In this document: positions 24,316 through 32,458 of the stretch, piece after piece
How the letters are laid out: each line of letters opens with the position of its first letter
Numbering within the stretch: position 1 is the first letter of the stretch
NCBI GenBank assembly: GCA_003162175.1
Contig: PMMR01000060.1
Span: 1-38,096, forward strand
DNA: 38,096 nt
Direction of reading: 5' to 3'
Source of the DNA: Candidatus Methanoflorens crillii
GTDB lineage: Archaea; Halobacteriota; Bog-38; Methanoflorentales; Methanoflorentaceae
The notes under the pieces: model-generated
The model's input: the letters and a program-made list of their open reading frames with translations, nothing else
What the model was told of the DNA's origin: nothing
Database searches by the model: none
Translations under genes and position numbers: made by a program

Positions 24316-24893
24316 TGGAAGTGCAATTTCACGAAGGCATCTCAGAAGTCATAGCAACGACGCGCAATGGCCAGCCCAACGCCGCTCCTATGGGCGTCAT
24401 AAATCGCGGCTTCCTCTACATTTCCCTTTACAAAGATAGTCACACCTTTTTGAACGTTAAGAAAAACCTTCAGTTGGTTGCCAACTTTGTTGCGGATCCG
24501 CTGATTTACGTGAAGACCGCCTTTGAGGACCTCGGTCCTGACTTTTTTTCCCCCGATGAGACGGCGCCTGTCTTAAAGGCAGCGTACGCATGGGTAGAAT
24601 TTAGGTGCTCTATTCTAGAAAAACCGACTCAAAAAAGCGCCGTAGTAGAGCTCCAGCATGTGAGATCTGTTGTCCTGCAGCGACCAATAATACCTGTGAA
24701 CAGAGCATTTTGCGCTGTGCTTGAAGCAACAATTCACGCAACACGTTATCAGACTCTTAAAGACCCAGCCTACCTCGAACGAATGACTCACTGTGAGAGC
24801 ATCGTCACTAAGTGCGGTGGCAGGCGCGAATTTGAAGCATTTGAGCTCCTAAAAAAATATCTTGGACAAGCGATATCTAAGCAGCAGGATTAA
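24315..24893 (+). CDS. DUF447 family protein (flavin-binding split-barrel fold)
   Basis: A 192-residue protein with the family pattern GISEVIATTRNGQPNAAPMG at the N-terminus, ANFVADPLIYVKTAFEDL, and INRAFCAVLEATIHATR-like sequence (PVNRAFCAVLEATIHATRY). DUF447 proteins adopt an FMN-binding split barrel; the physiological reaction is not known to me. Its ATG overlaps the CitG-family stop by one base and it precedes the DmrX-type reductase by 21 bases, so it probably acts on or with a methanopterin precursor. That role is inferred from neighbours. Confidence 0.88.
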   Translation: MEVQFHEGISEVIATTRNGQPNAAPMGVINRGFLYISLYKDSHTFLNVKKNLQLVANFVADPLIYVKTAFEDLGPDFFSPDETAPVLKAAYAWVEFRCSILEKPTQKSAVVELQHVRSVVLQRPIIPVNRAFCAVLEATIHATRYQTLKDPAYLERMTHCESIVTKCGGRREFEAFELLKKYLGQAISKQQD

Positions 24894-24914
24894 AGTCAGA
24901 ACGGTTGGGGGGCT

Positions 24915-25619
24915 ATGGCAAAAATCGCGTGGGGCATTACGGGGGCTGGACATCATTTACGCGAAACGTTTGATTTGTTCGTCGAGGCAAAGGAAGCCTA
25001 TCGCGACCGCGTGGCTGTGACTTCATTTGTCTCGCGGGCTGCGGAGGAGGTTGCACGGGTCTACGGCCTTTTTCAATACCTGGATCGAGTTTCACCGGGA
25101 GGGTACATGGAGGAGGTCATACTCGAACGCGAACAGGGATGGAGCTACCCAAAGACAGGCCGCTTCTCGCGCGGCATCTATGATGCATTGTTTGTGTCCC
25201 CGGCTACGTCCAATACGGTAGCCAAAATAGCCCATGGCATTGCTGATTCACTCATTACTAATGCGGTCGCGCACGCCGTAAAAGGCGGGGTTCTGGTTTT
25301 CATCGTTCCTGTCGACATTGAAGGTAACGTTAACAGTCCTGTGCCTTACTTCATAAACAGAGATCTTTGCACTGAGTGCCGAGAATGCGCTCAAGCTTGC
25401 CCACACGATGCGATTGACAAGCAAATCGACTACCTCAAATGCAACGGCTGCGGCGTGTGCAAAGACGTGTGCGATTATGACGCGATCCAAGAGGGGACGG
25501 TGAACCTTGTCGTCCGCGACATTGACAAGAACAACGTCCGAACCCTAAGAGATTCGGAAGGAATCACGGTTCTTGACAGTCCTCATCAGCTTAAGGAGGC
25601 ACTTTGGGCAACTATGTGA
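24915..25619 (+). CDS. dmrX: Dihydromethanopterin reductase (DmrX / archaeal flavoprotein family)
   Basis: A 234-residue flavoprotein with an N-terminal FMN-binding flavodoxin-like domain (IAWGITGAGHHLRET, FVSPATSNTVAKIAHGIAD). The C-terminal part carries two [4Fe-4S] motifs: C152-C155-C158-C162 and C176-C179-C182-C186. This matches the archaeal dihydromethanopterin reductase that makes the last reduction to tetrahydromethanopterin with low-potential electrons. It lies 21 bases after DUF447 in the same operon and close to the dihydropteroate synthase-like gene. It could also be the related AfpA; both belong to one family. Confidence 0.85.
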   Translation: MAKIAWGITGAGHHLRETFDLFVEAKEAYRDRVAVTSFVSRAAEEVARVYGLFQYLDRVSPGGYMEEVILEREQGWSYPKTGRFSRGIYDALFVSPATSNTVAKIAHGIADSLITNAVAHAVKGGVLVFIVPVDIEGNVNSPVPYFINRDLCTECRECAQACPHDAIDKQIDYLKCNGCGVCKDVCDYDAIQEGTVNLVVRDIDKNNVRTLRDSEGITVLDSPHQLKEALWATM

Positions 25620-25669
25620 CCCGCACGTCCGTGCCAAACGCCCAACTCGATGTTTTTGATGCGAGCAAT

Positions 25670-26335
25670 TTAACGGCTATTCCTATGATTCAAGACCCGT
25701 GCCTTAAATGAATAACTCGCTGACCGGAGACGTGGCGATACGCGGCCGTTCGCTGTAGATCTGCCAGCCTGTATGGCGCGTAGTATGTCCTGCACAGTGA
25801 CGCCGCTCGCAGCATCTACTTCAGTGTACCCAAAACCGACTGTCTCCACGTTGTGAGAATCACTTCCGCCAGTGACCCCAAGGTTCAGTTTCGCAGCTGA
25901 ACGAGACGCGAGATAATTAGAGACGCCAAGAAGGCGCCTTGAATTGAACGCTTCGACAGCGTCTATCCTCTTGTTGCGCAAACTACGGATGCCCTTTCTG
26001 AATAATTCGAATGGATGAGCCGCCACGACGATCCCATGGCCGTCGTGAGCGCGTTTGCTGGTTTCAGAAGCAGATAGGCCGGCGGGCACAAGCGTGTGAT
26101 TTCCGAGCGTTATCAAATGACCCTCTGCTGTTGAGATCTCAGCGCCCGGTACTACGATAAGGTTCAGTCCCAGATCCTCGGTAAGCCTCACTGCATCAAA
26201 GAAAGATTGCACAGAATTATGATCAGTAATCGCGAGTCCGTCGAGACCGGCTTCTTGCGCCTGCATAAGTATCGCTTCGACTGAGCTGTTTGAGTCAGGA
26301 GAAAAATGTGAATGAATGTGCAGATCAAACCTCAT
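25670..26335 (-). CDS. PHP-domain metal-dependent phosphoesterase
   Basis: The 221-residue protein carries the PHP metal ligands in order: DLHIHSHFSPDS at the N-terminus, AITDHNS, PGAEIST, AAHPFELF and GGSDSHN, consistent with a trinuclear metal site. PHP phosphoesterases cleave nucleotide bisphosphates, histidinol phosphate and similar substrates; this short stand-alone form is not tied to one. It lies between the dmrX-type gene and, divergently, the dihydropteroate synthase-like gene, so action on a phosphorylated pterin or ribosyl intermediate is possible. The start is ATG 26335. Confidence 0.85.
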   Translation of the reverse strand: MRFDLHIHSHFSPDSNSSVEAILMQAQEAGLDGLAITDHNSVQSFFDAVRLTEDLGLNLIVVPGAEISTAEGHLITLGNHTLVPAGLSASETSKRAHDGHGIVVAAHPFELFRKGIRSLRNKRIDAVEAFNSRRLLGVSNYLASRSAAKLNLGVTGGSDSHNVETVGFGYTEVDAASGVTVQDILRAIQAGRSTANGRVSPRLRSASYSFKARVLNHRNSR

Positions 26336-26400
26336 ACCATCAGTAATTGTGATATAGCATATTAAGAGTATGTTGTTGCAGGTGGAAACCTATCGAACGA

Positions 26401-27861
26401 GTGCTTGTGGCGACCGGTCGCTGCGCTGAACAAGTCGTTAGAGAGGCTGTAGGCGCAGCCGCAGATGTGTTGGCCCTAGATGTAGACATTGCGGCGCTGA
26501 TGACACCTTCCCTCTTGAGGAAGGCGTACGTTGAGTTCACGAGACGGCATGGTCACAAGCACGATGTGATCTTGATCCCCGGCGCTGCGAATCCCGCTGA
26601 CTTTGGGGCGCTTGGTGACGAGCTGAGCGTTAAAATTGCTCTGGGCCCAAAACAAGCCTATGATCTCAGCTTGGTGCTTGCGTCACTCGATCAATCCATG
26701 CTCTCACTTAATGAGCCTGCTGACCGTATCATTCGCGAAAAGCGTAGAGACGAAGCCTTGGACCTATTGACGCAGCTAGAAACATCTGCAGCTTATGATT
26801 TCAAAATTCGAGACCTAAAAATTGGAGGAAACTCTCGAATGAAGGTGCTCGGAGAGATAATCGACGCTCCAGTTGCAGATGCTAAGCGAATTGCATTGCA
26901 GCATATACACAACGGAGCCGATATCATCGACGTCGGCATACCCCTCGGAACTGCGAAGCGCGAGGTGAGCCGCACCTTTGCTGAGGTCAGCGCGGTAACC
27001 GACGAGTACAACGTCCCCCTCAGCATTGATAGTGTCGATCCAGAGCTCATCTGCGCTGGAATAGAGTCAGGCGCTGAACTCGTTCTCTCACTTACCGCAG
27101 AAAACGCCGCCGAGATCGGACCCACACTCGCAAGAAAGGACCTCGCAGCCGTGGTCTTACCCGAAAACGGCGATGTTTGCGCTACCGTCGCTCTCGCGCG
27201 CACTTTTGGCATCAGCAAGATCATCGCCGATCCTGTCCTATACCCGATAGGCAGTGGCGCCTCCAACTCGCTCGCCGAGTACCACCGCGTCAGATCGGTC
27301 AGCAACGTCCCACTGTTTCTCGGCGTCGGCAACATCGTTGAGCTTATGGAAGCCGACTCGATAGGCGCTAACGCTCTGCTTGCCGGTCTGGCAATGGAGC
27401 TAGGGGTTGGCGTGCTTTTTACTCCTGAACACAGTGACAAAGCAATGGGCAGCGTTAAGGAGCTGAAGATAGCGGCTCAGATGATGCAGCTCGCACGGTA
27501 CCGAAAAAGCCCACCCAAAGATCTAGGCATTGATCTTCTCGTATTGAAAGAGCGCAGACGGCGACCGGAGTATCGAATTACCAGCACCAGCGTCCTCGAC
27601 GCTAAAGACTTTGACACGGCGAAGTGGGCGCCTGACCCAGCCGGCAACTTCGTGATCGGGTTTAGAGGGGGAATGATCGTGGCGAGGCACGACACGGGAA
27701 TCACCATACGAGGCAATTCCGCAAAAGGTTTGCTTGATGCTATTTTTGAGCTTGAGCTCGTATCGACGGCATCCCACGCAGCGTATCTTGGACGCGAGTT
27801 GAAAAAGGCAGAAATCGCGCTGAAGCTGGGAAGGAGCTACGCACAGGATGATGCCTTCTGA
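26401..27861 (+). CDS. Archaeal dihydropteroate synthase-related protein (methanopterin synthesis)
   Basis: A 486-residue protein with three parts. An N-terminal alpha/beta domain spans about 1-135 (DVILIPGAANPADFG). A dihydropteroate-synthase-like TIM barrel spans about 140-360 (KVLGEIIDAP, NGADIIDVGIPLG, PLSIDSVDPELI, IIADPVLYPIGSG, LFLGVGNIVELMEAD). A C-terminal domain of about 120 residues resembles DUF4346/MtrA-like sequence. The Methanocaldococcus counterpart couples the pterin pyrophosphate to ribofuranosylaminobenzene phosphate, the methanopterin equivalent of DHPS. The start is GTG 26401; the frame stays open upstream to an ATC after GGTGG, so the N-terminus is uncertain. It diverges from the PHP gene. 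Confidence 0.9.
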   Translation: MLVATGRCAEQVVREAVGAAADVLALDVDIAALMTPSLLRKAYVEFTRRHGHKHDVILIPGAANPADFGALGDELSVKIALGPKQAYDLSLVLASLDQSMLSLNEPADRIIREKRRDEALDLLTQLETSAAYDFKIRDLKIGGNSRMKVLGEIIDAPVADAKRIALQHIHNGADIIDVGIPLGTAKREVSRTFAEVSAVTDEYNVPLSIDSVDPELICAGIESGAELVLSLTAENAAEIGPTLARKDLAAVVLPENGDVCATVALARTFGISKIIADPVLYPIGSGASNSLAEYHRVRSVSNVPLFLGVGNIVELMEADSIGANALLAGLAMELGVGVLFTPEHSDKAMGSVKELKIAAQMMQLARYRKSPPKDLGIDLLVLKERRRRPEYRITSTSVLDAKDFDTAKWAPDPAGNFVIGFRGGMIVARHDTGITIRGNSAKGLLDAIFELELVSTASHAAYLGRELKKAEIALKLGRSYAQDDAF

Positions 27862-27880
27862 GGTCTAGCTTTGTCAAATG

Positions 27881-27909
27881 CAACGGCGAACTGACTTCAT
27901 CTGCCGTTG
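27881..27909. terminator. Hairpin between convergent dihydropteroate synthase-like and thrS genes
   Basis: CAACGGC (27881-27887) and GCCGTTG (27903-27909) form a perfect 7-bp stem with a 15-base loop in the 75-base convergent gap. Its position suits a bidirectional terminator or RNA end protector, but no long T-run follows in either direction. Confidence 0.4.
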
Positions 27910-27936
27910 AAAAGGATGGACAAATCTCGCGTTCAT

Positions 27937-29751
27937 TCAGACAAATTTTGGTCGCTGCGAGAGCATTTCGGGTAATGTGAGCGGCCGATATGGCATTTGC
28001 TCGATTTCTAGGCGCACCTGAGCGATCAGCTCATTGACAGACATCGGCTCTTTTTGCCCCGAAAAGCGTGCGGTCACAGCGAGGCTTTTCCTCTGCTCCT
28101 CTTTTTCCCCGATAACAGCGACGTAGGGCACCCATTCTCTCCCTGCAGAGGCAACTTTCTTGCTTACTGACTCATCGCGGTCGTCGATGTCAACGCGTAT
28201 TTTCGCATTTCTGACCTCGGTTGCGATCTCTTGTGCGTATTGAAGATACTTTTCCGAGACAGGAACGATCCTCACCTGCGTCGGGGCGAGCCACACGGGA
28301 AGGGCCGGCACTTTCTCGAGCGCCTGCGCCTCAAGGATCGCGCAGAGCACCCGCTCTATCCCGCCCGTCGGGGACGTGTGAAGAATAATGGGCCAGCGTT
28401 CTCCCGTTTCGGTATAGTACTTGATATCAAACCGCTCAGCGCTCTCCACGTCAATTTGGACGGTCGGGCATTCGATAGGTTTCCGCGAACTATCCAAGGC
28501 CGCAAGATCGCACTTGCAAACCCAGTAATGAACGCGCTCTGACAAGAGTTCTACCAGGAAGGGGCGCTTAAACTCGCGAGCGATCTGCTCTACCCAGTTT
28601 TTGTTGTCCTTATAAAACGCCTTCGTGCTCCGAAATATAGCCTGATATTTCACGTCGAGATCCACACCCGATTTGAACCCGAGTCTCAACTGCTCCATGA
28701 AGAAACTCTTTGCTTCGCTCATGTCACGGCAAGCGGTGTGCATGTCAGGCATCGTAAAAGCCCGTTGGCGCTTGAGACCAGTCAATTCGCCCCGCTGCTC
28801 GTACCTGAAAGAATAAGTCGAAAGCTCGTACAGTTTCAGCGGCAGGTCTTTTTCGGTCAAATGCATCTGGTGCATCATGCTAAACATACCAAAGCATGCA
28901 GCGAATCTGAGCATCATATCGCGTGCGCCCGCTTTCAGCCGATATTGTCGCTCACCAAACTTGCTCGCGTGTTCACTGACTGCTCTGCTGGACAGGTCAT
29001 ACATAACCGGCGTCTCGACCGGCATCGCGCCGTAGTTCACCGCGAGGAGATAAGAATAGTCGATGAGGAGATCACGCACTAGCTTTCCTTTCGGCAGCCA
29101 CTTGAGGTGTCCCGCGTCTGACAGCGGCTCGTACTCGACGAGCTCCTTCTCTTTCATTAGCTTAATATGCGGCAACTCCGCTTCCGTGCTGTAGAGAGCG
29201 TGTTGCCCCAGTTCATAACTAACAATGTCCTTGAATTCAGCGTCCGTCGAGTGAAACGCCGTCGCCGGAGTTATCGTACCGCTAGGCTCAAGCACGTAGA
29301 ATTCGCTTTCGACTGCCTTCTTCTCCAGTTTTACCTCTGGGTGAATAGATCTGGATAGCTCAGCAAGAGGATGCCCCTTGCACTTCAAACTGAACGACTT
29401 GTACCATCCGAATGGCGCCCTCAGCACTTCAAAGCCGACGAGCAGAGATTCAATCTCCTGCAGGATGTTCAAAGCAGTCTCGGGTGACGCCAACTCGGAA
29501 CTCAAATGAGCGTAAGGATAGATCATGACCCGCTTCGTGGCTACCTTAGTCGCAACGTCGCCTATTGCATTCGCTGCGTCGGCTGCCACGTCGTCAATAC
29601 TCGTCTCGTCACCGCGTTCTGCGGCGACAAAGGCGACTAACGCCTCCTCCATTCGCGCCTGTTTGCGAGAATCTTCCGTATCTTCAGCGTACTTGCTTGC
29701 CTTCGTGACCTGGTACTCAATATAGTCAACGTGCATTAGCAGAAGTCGCAT
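27937..29751 (-). CDS. thrS: Threonyl-tRNA synthetase (archaeal type)
   Basis: Charges tRNA-Thr in the cytoplasm. From ATG 29751 it has 604 residues. The archaeal N-terminal editing domain (MRLLLMHVDYIEYQV, about 1-140) has the D-aminoacyl-tRNA deacylase fold that removes mischarged serine. The class II catalytic core follows, with HASKFGERQYRLK, FRYEQRGELTGLKRQRAFTM and SPTGGIERVLCAI. An anticodon-binding domain (WLAPTQVRIVPVSEKYLQYA onward) completes it. The frame extends upstream to GTG 29829 with a CEGCTRHPC stretch, but the family begins at MRLLL. Confidence 0.97.
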   Translation of the reverse strand: MRLLLMHVDYIEYQVTKASKYAEDTEDSRKQARMEEALVAFVAAERGDETSIDDVAADAANAIGDVATKVATKRVMIYPYAHLSSELASPETALNILQEIESLLVGFEVLRAPFGWYKSFSLKCKGHPLAELSRSIHPEVKLEKKAVESEFYVLEPSGTITPATAFHSTDAEFKDIVSYELGQHALYSTEAELPHIKLMKEKELVEYEPLSDAGHLKWLPKGKLVRDLLIDYSYLLAVNYGAMPVETPVMYDLSSRAVSEHASKFGERQYRLKAGARDMMLRFAACFGMFSMMHQMHLTEKDLPLKLYELSTYSFRYEQRGELTGLKRQRAFTMPDMHTACRDMSEAKSFFMEQLRLGFKSGVDLDVKYQAIFRSTKAFYKDNKNWVEQIAREFKRPFLVELLSERVHYWVCKCDLAALDSSRKPIECPTVQIDVESAERFDIKYYTETGERWPIILHTSPTGGIERVLCAILEAQALEKVPALPVWLAPTQVRIVPVSEKYLQYAQEIATEVRNAKIRVDIDDRDESVSKKVASAGREWVPYVAVIGEKEEQRKSLAVTARFSGQKEPMSVNELIAQVRLEIEQMPYRPLTLPEMLSQRPKFV

Positions 29752-29889
29752 GTTTAGCAGTCCTCTGTTCTCAAATCCCGGTCGCATGGTGGTTTTACAA
29801 GGGTGACGGGTGCAGCCTTCACAGCTCACGCGGGCTTAAAGCTAAAAAAATCCTTAATACGGTGTGTTCGCTTCAAAGAAGGCCTTTGA
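29752..29889 (-). other. Leader region of thrS
   Basis: This 138-base stretch holds an in-frame upstream extension of thrS from GTG 29829 whose first residues are cysteine-rich (CEGCTRHPC). AT-rich sequence at 29840-29860 could hold a promoter. No terminator-like T-run follows the small membrane-protein gene on this strand, apart from seven T near 29845. Confidence 0.3.
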
Positions 29890-30048
29890 CTAGTATAAAC
29901 TTTTGACGAACGTGTACAAGATGACAGTTATAGCTGCTATGATTAGGAGATCGTGGAGGTATGGGATATAGAACAAAATCAACGAGATGACAAATACTAA
30001 GGCAAGCGTAATCCAATCAATTCGAAGTGGGTATCGCGGCCGTTGCAT
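29890..30048 (-). CDS. Small two-helix membrane protein, unknown function
   Basis: A 52-residue protein found by translating the gap between thrS and the methylthiotransferase gene. It starts MQRPRYPLRIDW, a short basic N-terminus, then two hydrophobic segments (about residues 13-29 and 34-48) separated by PYLHD, and ends KSLY. The layout predicts a membrane hairpin. I do not recognise the family. Support comes from a clean TATA box about 28 bases upstream of the ATG, the spacing of a leaderless archaeal gene, and from the consistent hydrophobic pattern. Confidence 0.65.
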   Translation of the reverse strand: MQRPRYPLRIDWITLALVFVISLILFYIPYLHDLLIIAAITVILYTFVKSLY

Positions 30049-30072
30049 ATCACACGATACACTACCTTATGG

Positions 30073-30080
30073 TATAAAAT
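30073..30080 (-). promoter_or_regulatory. TATA box of the small membrane-protein gene
   Basis: Minus strand ATTTTATA is centred about 28 bases before ATG 30048, predicting initiation within a few bases of the start codon. Confidence 0.5.
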
Positions 30081-30137
30081 CCTATTGCTTTTTTTTGCGA
30101 AAAATAACTTGGAAGCGAGCTTGTTTTTCAAAACGAA

Positions 30138-31361
30138 TCAATTAAGGCTGCCTATTAAATACGTCGAGGTGACTCCAGTAATGCGCACCGCATAGAAGAG
30201 GCCAAGAGGCAGTTCGCGCAGCACAACTATCGGCCTATAGTTGTCGTTGTATAAGACGGTGCCCCCCTTCTTGCCTCTTTCCACTGCTAGCGCCCTGTAG
30301 CTCTCTCCTATACACTCACAGTTTCGCTGGCGGGCAACGCGGTGGTGCTCCGCTGTCAGCGTTCGCGACCGGTCTTTTTGTACCCTGCCGGTCACAGGTC
30401 TCAAAAAAAATGCCTTAGTCCCCTCTCGTTGCGAAAAACGTGTGATGTTCACTTTGAGCGGCGCAACTTCTCGCAGTAGGTCCACTGTAGCCCGGAAATC
30501 CTCAGAAGTTTCACTCGGGAAGCCTACAATGAAGTCGGTCGAGACAGTGACGTCTCTGAGTTCGTAACGGAAGCTCGAGACAACGTGCGTAAAGTCGGAC
30601 ACCGTATGCCCTCTCTCCATAAGCTCCAAAATCCGATCGGAACCCGACTGCACCGGCAAGTGCACGAATCTGTATACCCGAGGATGCTTAAACGCTTCCA
30701 CCAGATCCTCTGCGATATCAAGAATTAAGGACACGTTCATCATCCCGACGCGGAGCTTGAAGTCGTGTTCAATTTCGCATAGAGCTTCGACAAGGTCGGG
30801 TAATCGGTGGCCCTGATCTAACCCATACACTCCCCCGTCCTGCGCAGTCAGGAAGATTTGCTTCGCACCATTTTGAACCCTCTGTTCCACATCCCTGGTG
30901 ACGGCTTCGATGCTTCGACTCTTCACCGGACCTCGGATGAGCTTCACGATGCAGTAGCTGCAGCTTCCCCCACATCCCTGAGCGATCTTTACTTTAGCTG
31001 TGATGTTGGGTCTCGGTGCAGATGCGGCGCCACGCGAGAAATGAGCGTCTATGTAAGACGCCACGCCGCTGATCCGCATAGTTTTCAACGCTGGATACAA
31101 AGCGTGGAGCCGATCCCCAAATGGCCCTGCCATGCAGCCCGTAATAATGAGCGTTCGCGCGCCTAACTGCTGATACAGAGTGTCTATCCGCCGTAGGATC
31201 TTTTTTTCTGTCGTCGCGATAACCATGCACGTATTTAGAACGAGCACACGGGCATCCTCGGTCGATTCAACCACCCTGTGGCCAACTAGCTGAAGCGTGA
31301 GCTCTTCGCTTTCGCTTTGGTTTAGCGTACAGCCGTACGTTTCTACATAAACCGAGGTCAT
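30138..31361 (-). CDS. tRNA t6A37 methylthiotransferase (e-MtaB type, radical SAM)
   Basis: Adds a methylthio group to N6-threonylcarbamoyladenosine at position 37 of ANN-decoding tRNAs. The 407-residue protein has the N-terminal MTTase domain with cluster cysteines C11 (YGCTLNQSE), C45 (NTCMV) and C76 (TGCMA). The radical-SAM triad is C130-C134-C137 (CGGSCSYC). The C-terminal part fits a TRAM RNA-binding domain (GGTVLYNDNYRPIVV, VRITGVTSTYLIGSL). Lengths and motifs follow the archaeal/eukaryotic e-MtaB subfamily rather than bacterial MiaB. The start is ATG 31361; AT-rich sequence near 31465-31472 may hold its promoter. Confidence 0.93.
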   Translation of the reverse strand: MTSVYVETYGCTLNQSESEELTLQLVGHRVVESTEDARVLVLNTCMVIATTEKKILRRIDTLYQQLGARTLIITGCMAGPFGDRLHALYPALKTMRISGVASYIDAHFSRGAASAPRPNITAKVKIAQGCGGSCSYCIVKLIRGPVKSRSIEAVTRDVEQRVQNGAKQIFLTAQDGGVYGLDQGHRLPDLVEALCEIEHDFKLRVGMMNVSLILDIAEDLVEAFKHPRVYRFVHLPVQSGSDRILELMERGHTVSDFTHVVSSFRYELRDVTVSTDFIVGFPSETSEDFRATVDLLREVAPLKVNITRFSQREGTKAFFLRPVTGRVQKDRSRTLTAEHHRVARQRNCECIGESYRALAVERGKKGGTVLYNDNYRPIVVLRELPLGLFYAVRITGVTSTYLIGSLN

Positions 31362-31571
31362 CGCTCTTGCTCTAGGATCGTGTCTCTTACGTGAGGCGTA
31401 TTCATCTGAGTCGTTTCGATTGTTGTCCTCCGTCAGTTGAGTGCAATACGAAAGGTGAAATGTCGTTTAAATCAATAGGAATTAACTATATGCGAATAGA
31501 TAACTATACCTTTGCGCGCTAAGATTATAGAATAAAATCAAGCGTAGCGCACCAACGCTATCTAGTAGCCT
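31362..31571. other. Divergent intergenic region (methylthiotransferase / glycosyltransferases)
   Basis: A 210-base AT-rich gap between divergent genes. ATTATAGAATAAAAT at 31524-31538 is a plausible TATA region for the glycosyltransferase operon, with a leader of about 20 bases. GTTTAAAT at 31465-31472 could serve the minus strand. A 15-codon minus-strand ORF begins near a GGAGG, but nothing else suggests it is real. Confidence 0.4.
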
Positions 31572-32450
31572 ATGAAGATATCCGTAATTATCCCGACGAT
31601 GAATGAGCCCGCCATTGCTGACGTTCTTCACGATGTCTTTGACGCGCTGCAACAGTACAGCGTGGAAGTGATCGTCGTCGACAAGTCAAAAGACGAGACA
31701 GCCATGCGTGCGGCAGAGCTTGGAGCAAAGGTAATCCATCAGACCGGAACAGGGTATGGCGATGCGTACATTACAGGATTTAAACACATATCCGAAGATA
31801 CTGAGACAGTCGTCATTCTGGATGGCGACTATACCTACGATCCGTACGACATTCCAAAGCTGCTTCAGCCCATCAACGACGGCGCTGACGTTGTGATAGG
31901 CACTCGATTCGCTCTTATGGATAAAGGAGCGATGAGTAAGAGAAATGTGCTTGGCAACAGAATGCTAACCGCCCTCCTACGATCTCTGTATCACGTGCGC
32001 CTAACTGATTCTCAGTCAGGAATGCGTGCCATAAGACGCTCTGCACTCGATCGTCTAAGACTTCAATCGCCTAACATGCCGTTCGCGAGTGAAATGATCA
32101 TTGAGGCACAAAAAGAGAACCTCGCCATCTCCGAGGTCCCCATACGGTACAGGACGAGAGTCGGCCATGCAAAGCTGGACCCGTTCAGGGACGCGTTTAG
32201 CATCTTGTCTATCACGGTTCGCCTGGTCCGGGACTACAACCCACTCGTTATTTTTTTGCCTATTGGTCTCGCGCTTATGCTCGTAGGCCTCGGCTATGGT
32301 ACATCCATACTTATCGAATATATCAAAACCGGCATCGTAACGCGCTTGGCAGCGGCGATTCTTTCCGTCTTGCTCATCTTGACCGGCTTACAGATAACGC
32401 TTTTCGGTTTGCTAGCCGATATCATACTGACGAACCTGCGACGGCGATAA
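31572..32450 (+). CDS. GT2-family polyprenyl-phosphate glycosyltransferase
   Basis: A 292-residue enzyme of the dolichyl-phosphate mannosyl/glucosyl-transferase type. The GT-A domain has VIIPTMNE at the start, the nucleotide-sugar metal motif in ILDGDYTYDP near residue 84, and LTDSQSGMRAI. Two hydrophobic segments at about 218-242 and 255-285 anchor it in the membrane. It probably loads a sugar on dolichyl phosphate for surface glycan or N-glycosylation. It is the first of three glycosyltransferase genes and is followed after eight bases by the next. Confidence 0.9.
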   Translation: MKISVIIPTMNEPAIADVLHDVFDALQQYSVEVIVVDKSKDETAMRAAELGAKVIHQTGTGYGDAYITGFKHISEDTETVVILDGDYTYDPYDIPKLLQPINDGADVVIGTRFALMDKGAMSKRNVLGNRMLTALLRSLYHVRLTDSQSGMRAIRRSALDRLRLQSPNMPFASEMIIEAQKENLAISEVPIRYRTRVGHAKLDPFRDAFSILSITVRLVRDYNPLVIFLPIGLALMLVGLGYGTSILIEYIKTGIVTRLAAAILSVLLILTGLQITLFGLLADIILTNLRRR

Positions 32451-32458
32451 ACACCAAA

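Noticed and set aside
26793-27440. 215-codon open frame antisense to the dihydropteroate synthase-like gene
   Set aside because: Serine/alanine-rich shadow of a strongly supported gene with clear motifs on the plus strand.
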